DNA from: Lachnospiraceae bacterium NSJ-143
GTDB taxonomy: Bacteria; Bacillota; Clostridia; Lachnospirales; Anaerotignaceae
Direction: 5' to 3'
Assembly: GCA_022867625.1 (NCBI GenBank)
Contig: JALIFM010000009.1
Location: 26,611 to 90,610 of the forward strand
DNA: 64,000 nucleotides
Under the pieces are notes generated by a model. That model searched no databases and was not told the DNA's origin. It saw nothing but the letters and a program-made list of their open reading frames with translations. The position numbers and the translations under genes were made by a program. The number at the start of each line of letters is the position of its first letter. Positions within the stretch are counted from its first letter, which is position 1. Positions 36,174-44,249 of the stretch are shown here, in pieces.

Positions 36174-38831
36174 TTATTTAGCCTCATACCAGTTTACCGC
36201 CTGCTTTACATCTGCCACCAATGGCACATTAAGCGATACGGCGTTTTCCATATTTTCCTTGAGTATAACAGCCACCTGCTCAATTTCCTTTTCATATGTT
36301 TCAATTAAAAGCTCATCATGAACCTGAAGTATAAGTCTTGACTTAAGGCCGTTTTCCTTTAACGCTCTGCTTACCTTTATCATTGCTATTTTTATAATAT
36401 CTGCCGCCGTTCCCTGTATAGGCATATTCATAGCTACCCTTTCGCCAAACGAGCGGGTATTGAAATTAGAAGACGACAGCTCCGGCATATTCCTTCTCCT
36501 GCCAAAAATAGTGGAAACATATCCGGCTTCCCTTGCGTTTCTTATAGTTTCATCCATATATTTTTTTACATTTGGGTATTTGGCAAAATAGTTATCTATA
36601 TATATTTCAGCCTCTTTTCTGGTTATACCCAAATCTTGGCTTAAGCTGAACGCCCCAATACCATATATTATACCAAAATTAACTGCCTTTGCCTGACGCC
36701 TCTGTTCAGGTGTAACCTCATCAAACGGTATGCCCAGAACCTGAGATGCTGTAATCCGGTGTATATCCTGACCGTTTTTAAACGCCTCAATAAGGTTTTT
36801 GTCATCTGCCATATGCGCCAAAACCCTAAGCTCAATCTGCGAATAGTCCGCGTCAGAAAACACATAGCCCTCCTCAGGAATAAAAACCTTTCTCAGTTCC
36901 CTGCCAAGCTCGAGCCTGACCGGTATGTTCTGAAGGTTAGGCTCTGTAGAGCTTATCCTGCCAGTTGCAGTAATAGTCTGGTTAAATGTAGAATAGATTC
37001 TTTCTGTCTTTTCGTCAAGAACATTCAAAAGCCCGTCGGCGTAAGTGCTCTTTAGTTTTGTAAGCTGTCTGTAAAATAATATTTTTTCTATAACCGGGTT
37101 ATCGTATTTCAGCTTTTCCAATACCTCCGCCGCTGTTGAATATCCAGTTTTTGTTTTTTTGCTGCCTCTAAGGCCCATTTTCTCAAAAAGAACCTCTCCC
37201 AGCTGCTTAGGTGAATTTATATTAAACCTTTCACCACACATTGAATAAATTTCTTCTGTAATGACATCTATCTGCTCGCTGAGGGCTTTGCCATAGTACA
37301 AAAGCCCCTGTCTGTCTGCTTTTATGCCATATCTTTCCATATCGGCAAGCACGCCGATAAGCGGCATTTCGATATCGCAAAACAGTTTTTCCTGCCCATT
37401 GCCTTTAATTTTTTCACACATTACAGGCTTAGCCCTGTACATAATTTCGGCCTGTTTAACAGCAAAAGCAGTTCTTTTTTCCAAATCAAGGGTTTTTATT
37501 GATACGCGGCTCTTGCCTTTGCCGAGTATTTCAATATCGCTTTCAAATGTTTCTCCAAGAAAATCCTTCGCAATGTCGTCAAAATTATAGGTATCATTTG
37601 TGGAGTTTAAGATATATCCCGCAATCTGCGTGTCAAAAACCGCGCCATTAATTTCCACAGGGCAAATCAGCCGCATATCCTTCTTTATATCATGGCCGAT
37701 TTTCTTAAACCTGACATCAGAAAAATATTTTTCAAGGCATTGTATTATATCCTCAGCGGTAAACCCGTTTACGCTTTCTATAAAACAGCCGCCGCTTTCA
37801 CTGTAAATGCTTACACCCTCCAGCTTCCCGCTTTCCTCAATAATCACATAAGCCGACTCTCCATCAAAATTACTGTACACGTAATCAATACACTTATCAG
37901 CACTGCATATATACTCATAGGAATCATTTAAAACCCGTTCTTCCTTTTCAGCAGCCCTGTCTGACGAAAACCGTCCAAGCATTGACTTAAAATCAAGCCC
38001 TTTTATATATTCATAGGCTTCTGAGCTGATTGTATCCGGCATAGCCGGCATTTCATCAATATTTAGCTCAACAGGAGCGTTTCTCTCAATTTCAACAAGG
38101 AACCGGCTCATTCTGGCCTGCTCCTGAAATTCAATCAAATTATTTGAGGCTCTGGCAGGCTTAACCAGCTCATAATTTTTTATAGCCTCCTCAACAGTCT
38201 TAAACTGCTGTATTATTTTTACAGCTGTCTTTTCACCTATTGACGGAACTCCGGGAATATTATCCGAAGCATCCCCCATAAGCGCTTTTACCTCTATAAA
38301 CTCAACAGGAGTAACACCATATTTTTCAGCTACGTCCTTAGCGTAGTAGTCCTCAACCTCTGTTTTTCCGCCTTTTGTTTTTGGTATCTTTACTTTGAGA
38401 GTATCTGTGGCAAGCTGCAAAAGGTCTCTGTCGCCGGAAACTATAATTGTTTCATAGCCCTTTTCTTCAGCCTGCCTTGAAAGTGTACCGAGTATATCGT
38501 CAGCCTCATATCCCTCACAGGAATACTGCTTTATGTTTAAAAGCCTTAAAAGCTCCTTAAGCACCGGCATCTGACCTGCCAGCTCATCTGGCATACCCTT
38601 TCTTGTGCCTTTATAATCCGCAAATTTTTTATGTCTGAATGTTGGAGCCTTTAAATCAAAGGCTACTCCTATATGGTTTGGCTTCTCGTCATCAATAAGC
38701 TTAAAAAGTATATTAAAAAAACCATAAACGGCGTTTGTATACTCCCCCTTGGAGTTGGTAAGCAGAGGCACTCCATAAAAAGCTCTGTTTACTATACTGT
38801 TGCCGTCTATTAGCATTATCTTTTCAGTCAT
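36174..38831 (-). CDS. polA: DNA polymerase I
   Basis: 885 residues from ATG 38831, which has CTGGAGG 7 nt upstream; an in-frame start 30 nt earlier is unsupported. The N-terminal 5'-3' nuclease domain (about 1-290) includes GYEADDILGTL, SGDRDLLQL and GDASDNIPGVPSIGEKTA in part. The middle 3'-5' exonuclease-like domain (about 300-460) lacks the expected metal-binding acidic motif at its start, as in other Firmicute Pol I. The polymerase domain has DADYSQIELRVLAH, the RRQAKAVNFGIIYG helix and VHDELLIE. First gene of the operon. Confidence 0.95.
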   Translation of the reverse strand: MTEKIMLIDGNSIVNRAFYGVPLLTNSKGEYTNAVYGFFNILFKLIDDEKPNHIGVAFDLKAPTFRHKKFADYKGTRKGMPDELAGQMPVLKELLRLLNIKQYSCEGYEADDILGTLSRQAEEKGYETIIVSGDRDLLQLATDTLKVKIPKTKGGKTEVEDYYAKDVAEKYGVTPVEFIEVKALMGDASDNIPGVPSIGEKTAVKIIQQFKTVEEAIKNYELVKPARASNNLIEFQEQARMSRFLVEIERNAPVELNIDEMPAMPDTISSEAYEYIKGLDFKSMLGRFSSDRAAEKEERVLNDSYEYICSADKCIDYVYSNFDGESAYVIIEESGKLEGVSIYSESGGCFIESVNGFTAEDIIQCLEKYFSDVRFKKIGHDIKKDMRLICPVEINGAVFDTQIAGYILNSTNDTYNFDDIAKDFLGETFESDIEILGKGKSRVSIKTLDLEKRTAFAVKQAEIMYRAKPVMCEKIKGNGQEKLFCDIEMPLIGVLADMERYGIKADRQGLLYYGKALSEQIDVITEEIYSMCGERFNINSPKQLGEVLFEKMGLRGSKKTKTGYSTAAEVLEKLKYDNPVIEKILFYRQLTKLKSTYADGLLNVLDEKTERIYSTFNQTITATGRISSTEPNLQNIPVRLELGRELRKVFIPEEGYVFSDADYSQIELRVLAHMADDKNLIEAFKNGQDIHRITASQVLGIPFDEVTPEQRRQAKAVNFGIIYGIGAFSLSQDLGITRKEAEIYIDNYFAKYPNVKKYMDETIRNAREAGYVSTIFGRRRNMPELSSSNFNTRSFGERVAMNMPIQGTAADIIKIAMIKVSRALKENGLKSRLILQVHDELLIETYEKEIEQVAVILKENMENAVSLNVPLVADVKQAVNWYEAK

Positions 38832-39051
38832 CTGTTCCTCCAGAGTATTTAAATTTATCAACAGATATTATTATACACTTTTTTCAACTAAAACTACAGT
38901 ATCAAAACCCATAAATTTATAACAGTTTTAAACATTTTGTTAAACAAATTAAAATCACTTGCAGTTTTCCATTTTTCAGCCGACTGTCTAAATGTTTAAC
39001 AAATTTACAAATACAACTATATATGATAAAATCTATCCGGGAGTTGATAAA

Positions 39052-39804
39052 ATGAAAATTCTTAATTTTGATATTTCAGAAAATGCAGAATCTGAGATAA
39101 ATAAGCTTACGGCTGGCTTTTCACGTCCTGTCGAATATGCAGATATGGCTGCTATAAAAATAGGCGGTTATGGAGCAGTTTATTATGACAATCCTGAAAG
39201 ATACATTGTGTTTCTCTCAACTGAGCTGTCCTGCGGGGATTTTGAAACCAATGTTCTTTACGAGCTTAACCATATCCGTCAGGTTGAAGAAAAGTATCCA
39301 TATACCCACCTTAAAAGAAGCGATGTAGTTGTAAAAGAAAAGAATCCAATGTTTTTTTCATACCTCGACCATTCCATACAGTCAGCTGTACATGACCTTG
39401 ATGTAATGGAAAGGCTTAAAAAATCAGGCCGTTCAATAGATTTTTATGTGTCAAACCGTCTCAGCCAAATTTTGAAAATAGATTTAAAATCAAATATGTC
39501 CGACAAATACAATTACGCCTCATTCGGAGTACAGTTTATCATGTTCTGTCTGACCGCAAATCAAAGCGATATCGAAGTGGCAAAAGATTTTCTCAATAAA
39601 AACTTTGACTCAATAGCAGACAAAATATATCCTTTTGCAGCAAGAGTAAGAGAGATTGGTTTTGGCAGTCCCCTTGCCTGCGCAAAAAGCATAATGTATA
39701 TAATCGATATCTTCAGTCTTTGGGATATTGAAGTTGTTGTTTTCAACGAAAAGAGTATAAAAACCCATGCCTCGTACATTAAATTTATTGAGGAAAATTT
39801 TTAA
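39052..39804 (+). CDS. Uncharacterised 250-residue protein
   Basis: 250 residues from ATG 39052, chosen for GGGAG 9 nt upstream; the frame is open another 60 nt upstream without a site. I do not recognise the family. It has no signal peptide or membrane segment. One stretch, FETNVLYELNHIRQVEE, looks like the zinc-protease helix LxHExxH with the first His changed to Tyr, so a degenerate metallopeptidase-like fold is possible but not shown. The C-terminal half is mostly helical. It stands alone between polA (divergent) and the split binding-protein gene. Confidence 0.7.
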   Translation: MKILNFDISENAESEINKLTAGFSRPVEYADMAAIKIGGYGAVYYDNPERYIVFLSTELSCGDFETNVLYELNHIRQVEEKYPYTHLKRSDVVVKEKNPMFFSYLDHSIQSAVHDLDVMERLKKSGRSIDFYVSNRLSQILKIDLKSNMSDKYNYASFGVQFIMFCLTANQSDIEVAKDFLNKNFDSIADKIYPFAARVREIGFGSPLACAKSIMYIIDIFSLWDIEVVVFNEKSIKTHASYIKFIEENF

Positions 39805-39865
39805 TATACATGCACCTATCAATCTGGTATGAATATACTGTTAAAAAAATATTTGGAGAAGATAA

Positions 39866-40204
39866 ATGAAAAAATTTGTTTCTCTCTTAACAGCAGCCTG
39901 CATTATTACAACCTCAATATTTGTATCAGGCTGTTCAAAAAGCCAGAATGATGCAAAAGAGCTTACAGAAGTCAGATTAAACGAGGTAGTACATTCTGTT
40001 TTTTACGCTCCTCAGTATGTTGCGATTAAAAACGGTTACTTTGAAGATGAAGGCCTTAAAATCGACCTTTCTGTAGGTCAGGGCGCAGACAAATCAATGA
40101 CAGCCCTTCTTTCCGGTTCAGCTGATATAGCCCTTTTGGGCACCGAGGCCGGAATATATGTTTACAACGAAGGTGCTGAAGATTACGCCATGGCTTTCGC
40201 TCAG
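39866..40204 (+). pseudogene. NitT/TauT-type (NMT1/SsuA) substrate-binding lipoprotein, 5' part, interrupted
   Basis: Codons 1-113 of a binding lipoprotein: lipobox VSGC (Cys about residue 23), EVVHSVFYAPQYVAIKNGYF and the GADKSMTALLSGSADIALLG stretch in part, all typical of NMT1/SsuA proteins. After codon 113 (CAG at 40202-40204) the reading frame runs into the inserted element, where it continues for 25 foreign codons to a stop at 40282. The 3' part resumes in frame at 44253. The gene is thus broken by insertion, not by point mutations. GGAGA precedes the ATG. Confidence 0.9.
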
Positions 40205-40207
40205 CCA

Positions 40208-40228
40208 AATGTATTTAAAATACGTAAA
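40208..40228 (+). repeat. Left attachment-site arm (attL)
   Basis: 21-nt inverted arm just inside the left junction, 3 nt after the shared CAG. It matches the right arm in 20 of 21 positions when complemented. Confidence 0.85.
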
Positions 40229-40255
40229 AACCGGCCGATTTTACAGGCCGGTTTT
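40227..40255 (-). terminator. Terminator of the phage lysis operon
   Basis: AAAACCGGCC and GGCCGGTTTT form a 10-bp stem with T residues on both sides. It lies 18 nt beyond the endolysin stop and overlaps the end of the left att arm by two bases. Confidence 0.85.
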
Positions 40256-40273
40256 GTATTTCTATTTTATATC

Positions 40274-40906
40274 TCAGTATAATCCCGCACGGTCATTTAC
40301 AGTAAATACCTTAACTGCTGTTTCTGTAAGCCCAAGCTTATCCCCCTCACCTTTAAGGTATCCCTTTTCAATAAGCTTTTTAATTGTACCTAATGCCCAT
40401 TCGGGAAGCTCAGATAATGTGTTATAGACCTTTTCCATTTCTTCCCCCTTATCGTTTTCCGTTTTCAAATTCCACGTCTGACTGAACCCTTCTGGAGTGC
40501 CATATCTGTTTTTTAACACGTCAGTAGTGCTTCCCCAGTACGGCAGCTGAAAGTGTGGCTTATCAACGGGGCTTTTCCAGTCGCCGCCCCATTCAAGGCC
40601 AAGCTTTCTTCCAATCGCTCCTGCCTTTGAGAAAAATCCGTCAGAATCGTTATACGCGCCTTTGCCGTCGTTTCTGTAAATATCAAAGGCTGTTCCCCAC
40701 TGGTGGTGTGAGCTGTAGGAGCTTCCCTTGGCGTATGTAACAATACTTCCCGGTGCTGTTCTGCCCTTGGCGTACAGGGCGTCCTGCTCCTTAACAGTCC
40801 GCAAACATTCCCCAATGCCTATTATCAGCCCCTGCCCCTTGCAGGCCGATACAAGCTTTTCCGCTTTCTCCTGAAGCTCCGGGTGGCACATTGTTAAATC
40901 TCTCAA
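40274..40906 (-). CDS. Phage endolysin, M15-family L-alanyl-D-glutamate peptidase
   Basis: 210 residues. The peptidase part (about 1-130) shows the M15 zinc motifs: SYSSHHQWGTAFDIY (SxHxxGxAxD) and DKPHFQL. This resembles phage Ply500/CwlK-type endolysins that cut the peptide stem of peptidoglycan. Residues 130-210 form a separate C-terminal region (LPEWALGTIKKLIEKGYLKG), similar to small repeat domains at the end of Clostridial phage lysins. The TTG start overlaps the holin stop by 4 nt, with GGGGAGG 6 nt upstream. It appears intact. Confidence 0.88.
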   Translation of the reverse strand: MRDLTMCHPELQEKAEKLVSACKGQGLIIGIGECLRTVKEQDALYAKGRTAPGSIVTYAKGSSYSSHHQWGTAFDIYRNDGKGAYNDSDGFFSKAGAIGRKLGLEWGGDWKSPVDKPHFQLPYWGSTTDVLKNRYGTPEGFSQTWNLKTENDKGEEMEKVYNTLSELPEWALGTIKKLIEKGYLKGEGDKLGLTETAVKVFTVNDRAGLY

Positions 40907-41175
40907 TATGACCTCCCCTTTTTAGGGCTGTAATATAAAAGCGCTTCCCTGCTGTCACTCAGCCCCGCTGTTGTAGGGTCATTTATATAGCCTATCACCG
41001 CCACTGCTGTACACCCTATAAGAAACGGGTTTGATAAAAACGCCGTAACCCTTTCCAGCAGAATATTCCATGATGTAAACATTTCCGGCTGTGCTCCTGT
41101 AGCAGTAAGCATTATAGCCACAAGACCGATATAAAAATATGGGTTTTTAAGTCTTACCTTCAAATTTATTCTCAT
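40903..41175 (-). CDS. Phage holin (phi-LC3-like)
   Basis: 90 residues from ATG 41175 with GGCAGGAGG upstream. Two hydrophobic segments (about 13-32 and 48-65) and a charged tail, with the NLKVRLKNPYFYI start typical of phi-LC3-family holins. It forms membrane holes so the endolysin can reach the wall. The endolysin gene follows with a 4-nt overlap. Confidence 0.85.
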   Translation of the reverse strand: MRINLKVRLKNPYFYIGLVAIMLTATGAQPEMFTSWNILLERVTAFLSNPFLIGCTAVAVIGYINDPTTAGLSDSREALLYYSPKKGRSY

Positions 41176-41189
41176 TTTTCCTCCTGCCA

Positions 41190-41402
41190 TCAATGGCTGT
41201 TTATCTCGTCTCTGAGCTCATCTATTCTGTGATGCGCTGATTTTGTGCTCTGCTCGACAACCGCCATCCTGTCCTGAAGCCTGTTATGAATATCCATCTT
41301 TTTTTCAAGTATTTTAATTCTTGCCCTGAAATCACCAAAAGTGATTCCAAATGTAACAGCATATATCAGAATCTGTATCCAAAATTCCAAATTGAAACTC
41401 AT
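41190..41402 (-). CDS. XhlA-like small membrane protein of the lysis cassette
   Basis: 70 residues from ATG 41402; a TTG at 41420 would overlap xkdX. One membrane segment (about 8-24) then a charged coiled-coil tail (RIKILEKKMDIHNRLQDRM). This is the layout of haemolysin XhlA-type phage proteins, which help the holin and endolysin in PBSX-like cassettes. Weak ribosome binding site. Confidence 0.7.
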   Translation of the reverse strand: MSFNLEFWIQILIYAVTFGITFGDFRARIKILEKKMDIHNRLQDRMAVVEQSTKSAHHRIDELRDEINSH

Positions 41403-41416
41403 ATTCAGCCCCGATT

Positions 41417-41551
41417 TCAAACAGCACTGTAATCCAGTCTGGTTATCTCCCTGTATTCCTCAGCGGTAAGCTTTCCGCTCATTACAAATCTGCTTACATC
41501 ATCACTTGTATATATCCCGCTGTCATAAAACCTTTTTACAATCTTAAACAT
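41417..41551 (-). CDS. xkdX: XkdX-family phage protein
   Basis: 44 residues. The sequence FYDSGIYTSDDVSRFVMSG followed by KLTAEEYREIT is the XkdX pattern. XkdX genes sit between tail-fibre genes and holins in many Firmicute prophages; their role is unknown. ATG 41551; a GAGGGTTA lies upstream. Confidence 0.85.
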   Translation of the reverse strand: MFKIVKRFYDSGIYTSDDVSRFVMSGKLTAEEYREITRLDYSAV

Positions 41552-41562
41552 ATTAACCCTCC

Positions 41563-41856
41563 TTATACTGTCTGCTGGCTCAAAAGTATTTCCGCCAGCA
41601 CCTCGTCATGCTCCTTCTGCTTTATTATTATTTCCTGCTGGCTAAGCAGTACCTCGGCCTGCATAATTGCCTGCTCACTCGGTTCCTCAACTGCCGGTTC
41701 CGGTGTGTACTCTGTCCATTGTCCGTTTACATATTTTTTATCTGTTATATCAAATTCCTCCGGAATCGGTATCATGTTTTCCGCCGTTACCTCTCCGCTC
41801 AGGCAACTGTTCGATACAACATACCCATTTTTATTAATCTGCGCATACCTGTACAT
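41563..41856 (-). CDS. Small phage tail-accessory protein
   Basis: 97 residues from ATG 41856, preferred for AAAGGAGGG upstream; the frame extends nine codons further. N-terminus YRYAQINKNGYVVSNSCLSGEV, Pro/Glu-rich middle, and a Gln-rich helical C-terminus with a repeated LLSQQ (positions about 71 and 91). Proteins like this lie between tail-fibre and xkdX genes in Clostridial prophages. Function unknown. Confidence 0.7.
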   Translation of the reverse strand: MYRYAQINKNGYVVSNSCLSGEVTAENMIPIPEEFDITDKKYVNGQWTEYTPEPAVEEPSEQAIMQAEVLLSQQEIIIKQKEHDEVLAEILLSQQTV

Positions 41857-41869
41857 GTTTTTCCCTCCT

Positions 41870-42559
41870 TTAATAAAACTCAACTACCTGCCATGACATT
41901 AAAACCTTTCTATAAGAACTTGCAGGCTTAACTGTCAATACCGTTGACGAAAGTGATATTAAATACTCTGATGATGCCGGAGTGTCTCCCGAGCAATAAG
42001 ACCCATTATTTAAAATTACAAATGATTTGTTTGGATTTACTGACGATATTGTTACACTGACTCTAGTGGTGTCTTCAACTTCACCTGTTATGGTTCCTTT
42101 CTGTACGCTTTTTATTACCCCGGGGGTATCAAGCTTTGTTCTTAACGCATTCAAGCCGTAAGTCGTATTTTCCAAAAGGTTTATTATAAACGCCTCTTTT
42201 TGGCTGAGAGTTCCGGTTTTACTTGCCGTATTATTAGCTGTTGTATTATTTTTGATAGTATCTATATATCCGGCCCTTGCGGCAGTGTAGCTTGCCATGT
42301 GGGATGCAATATCAGCAATCAATTTGTTGAGCTTTCCAAATACCGTACCTGCCGTTGTGCTCCCGCCGGTATTGCCTGTTTCTCCCACTTTGCCGCTAAG
42401 TGCACTCAGGGTGCTTTCCTGAGCTGCGCTTCCCAGCCCGTCAGAAAGTGTTTTCAGCTGCCGGTCGATTATATCCGCATTTGCGTTAAAATCCTCAACA
42501 TTATAAAAATCCTCCTGCTCAGGTTTTTTCAAACCATACCAGTTTGTTTCTGTACTCAA
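41870..42559 (-). CDS. Short phage tail-fibre-like protein
   Basis: 229 residues. The N-terminus TNWYGLKKPEQEDFYNVEDF is typical of Clostridial tail-fibre genes. A Gly/Thr/Ala-rich middle and a small beta-type C-terminal region (SFVILNNGS, SYRKVLMSWQVVEFY) resemble receptor-binding ends. It is short for a fibre, perhaps because of internal deletion. TTG start with GAAGG close upstream. It is the first gene of the element's minus-strand operon. Confidence 0.75.
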   Translation of the reverse strand: MSTETNWYGLKKPEQEDFYNVEDFNANADIIDRQLKTLSDGLGSAAQESTLSALSGKVGETGNTGGSTTAGTVFGKLNKLIADIASHMASYTAARAGYIDTIKNNTTANNTASKTGTLSQKEAFIINLLENTTYGLNALRTKLDTPGVIKSVQKGTITGEVEDTTRVSVTISSVNPNKSFVILNNGSYCSGDTPASSEYLISLSSTVLTVKPASSYRKVLMSWQVVEFY

Positions 42560-42586
42560 ATAACCTTCACGCTCCTTTTCTATTAA

Positions 42587-42600
42587 TTTACGGCCGTAAA
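42587..42600. repeat. 14-nt palindrome at the start of the phage operon
   Basis: TTTACGGCCGTAAA is a perfect palindrome 28 nt upstream of the tail-fibre-like start. Its outer TTTACG equals the outer end of both att arms. It may be an operator. Confidence 0.45.
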
Positions 42601-42745
42601 CATATCACTCATATAAGCTTAACTGGATTATATTATAAAAGTACGTCACCTCGGTGTCCCTTTTTTCCCTCTGTACTTAAATTGATTAACAAGCATCAGT
42701 TTTTTTTCATGCAAACCGGAATATTATTCATAAAACTGCCGGCTG

Positions 42746-42761
42746 TACTGTTTAAACAGTA
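42746..42761. promoter_or_regulatory. 16-nt palindrome upstream of the recombinase gene
   Basis: TACTGTTTAAACAGTA is a perfect 16-nt palindrome in the divergent control region of the element, 59 nt before the recombinase start. A repressor operator is likely by position, but no repressor gene is in the element. The rest of 42601-42819 shows no further clear feature. Confidence 0.5.
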
Positions 42762-42819
42762 TTAAACTTCTTTTATTCCTCATAAATTAAAATGATAAAT
42801 ATGTCCGTGGTGATAGGTA

Positions 42820-44217
42820 TTGGATACACGCGCTGCCGCATACATAAGAGTCTCAACCGATGAGCAGGCCGAGTTTTCGCCCGCCGCACAAAAACGGGCT
42901 ATACTGATATACGCAGAAAAAAACAATATTAAAATAAATGAGAACAATATCTATGCTGATGAGGGTATTTCCGGAAGAAAAGCAGAAAAGCGTCCGGCGT
43001 TTATGAAAATGATATCCGACGCTAAAACAAAGCCGCAGCAGTTCAGTATAATACTTGTACATAAATTTGACCGGTTCGCCAGAAACCGTGAAGACAGTGT
43101 TGTATACAAGTCACTTCTAAAAAAAGAATGCGGTATACGGGTTGTAAGTGTAACAGAACAGCTGGAAGACGATAAATTTTCAATTATACTTGAAGCAATG
43201 CTTGAAGCAATGGCAGAGTACTATTCACTTAACCTTTCTGATGAGGTAAAAAAGGGGATGTTTGAAAAAGCCAGACGAGGAGAGCACATTGGCAGAGCCC
43301 CATACGGCTATAACCTTAAGGAAAAGCTCCTTGTACCCGACTCCTTTGAGCTGAAAACTGTAGAAAAAATATTCAAAATGTATACTGCTGATAATCTCTC
43401 AGCCTTAGAGATTGCAAGATATTTAAACGAAAACGGCATATTTACAAAGTGCGGAAACAAATGGAGAGCACGCTCAATTAATTATATACTTACAAACAAC
43501 CTGTATGCCGGCTACACAAGGTATAACTATTTTCCAAAACTGTCAAAAAAGCCAAACCCTCCAGACGAATGGATTATTAAAAAAAGCCGTCATATTCCGG
43601 CAGTCGATGAAAATATGTTTCAGGCCGCATCTGCAAAATATTTAAATACTCCTGAAAAATATGTTGTAAGGACCGGCAAAATTTTATTTATAAGCCAAAA
43701 CATGATTTACTGCCTTTCCTGCGGAAAAAGACTGACACTAAAGCGCTCGGGCAACGGATATTATTCTTATACCTGCGGCCTGTGCAAAAAATCAGTATCG
43801 GCCTCAAAGGCAGAAAAATTCATAATCAGCACTGTAGAGAATAGCCCGTTTTTTTCCAATATTATAGTTTCAGACGGCCTACAGCAGCCAAATGACATAA
43901 ACTATATCCATTCAGCCCTTGAGTCAGCTGAAAAAAAACTGAAGCTTGTCAGAAAAGCGTATCTTTCCGGCGCCGACACGCTTGATGAATATATACAGTC
44001 GAAAAAGGAGATTGAAGAAAATATTTCAGAATATAATAAAAAATTACATGAGCTTGCAAAAAAACAGCATTACACCCTTGCCGGTGCTATGACGCTTAAA
44101 TCAGCCCTTCTTTCAGACAATATTCCGGTAAAAAAGAAAAATCTGCTGGCCAGAAAATTTATAAATAAAATTTACGCTGACCTCAATACCAAAAGCTTCA
44201 GCACCGAGCACGAATAA
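42820..44217 (+). CDS. Large serine recombinase
   Basis: 465 residues from a TTG start with GGTGATAGG upstream. Catalytic domain: AAYIRVSTDEQ with the nucleophile S12, then HKFDRFARN. Recombinase domain: APYGYNL, LSALEIARYLNENGI and LTNNLYAGY. A zinc ribbon follows (CLSCGKR...CGLCKKS, about 290-325), then a coiled coil (about 365-420) typical of integrases that use a directionality factor. The stop codon is 7 nt before the right att arm. All key residues appear present, so it should be active. It would integrate or excise the element at the CAG in the binding-protein gene. No directionality-factor gene is evident. Confidence 0.93.
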   Translation: MDTRAAAYIRVSTDEQAEFSPAAQKRAILIYAEKNNIKINENNIYADEGISGRKAEKRPAFMKMISDAKTKPQQFSIILVHKFDRFARNREDSVVYKSLLKKECGIRVVSVTEQLEDDKFSIILEAMLEAMAEYYSLNLSDEVKKGMFEKARRGEHIGRAPYGYNLKEKLLVPDSFELKTVEKIFKMYTADNLSALEIARYLNENGIFTKCGNKWRARSINYILTNNLYAGYTRYNYFPKLSKKPNPPDEWIIKKSRHIPAVDENMFQAASAKYLNTPEKYVVRTGKILFISQNMIYCLSCGKRLTLKRSGNGYYSYTCGLCKKSVSASKAEKFIISTVENSPFFSNIIVSDGLQQPNDINYIHSALESAEKKLKLVRKAYLSGADTLDEYIQSKKEIEENISEYNKKLHELAKKQHYTLAGAMTLKSALLSDNIPVKKKNLLARKFINKIYADLNTKSFSTEHE

Positions 44218-44224
44218 TAAACTG

Positions 44225-44245
44225 TTTACGTATTTTAAAGACATT
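44225..44245 (-). repeat. Right attachment-site arm (attR)
   Basis: 21-nt arm inverted relative to 40208-40228, with one mismatch, followed by four bases and the shared CAG at 44250-44252. Confidence 0.85.
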
Positions 44246-44249
44246 CGGC

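Noticed and set aside
39866-40282. 138-residue ORF read as a complete small lipoprotein
   Set aside because: Only the first 113 codons match the binding-protein family; the last 25 come from the att arm and terminator of the element, and the true 3' part resumes at 44253.
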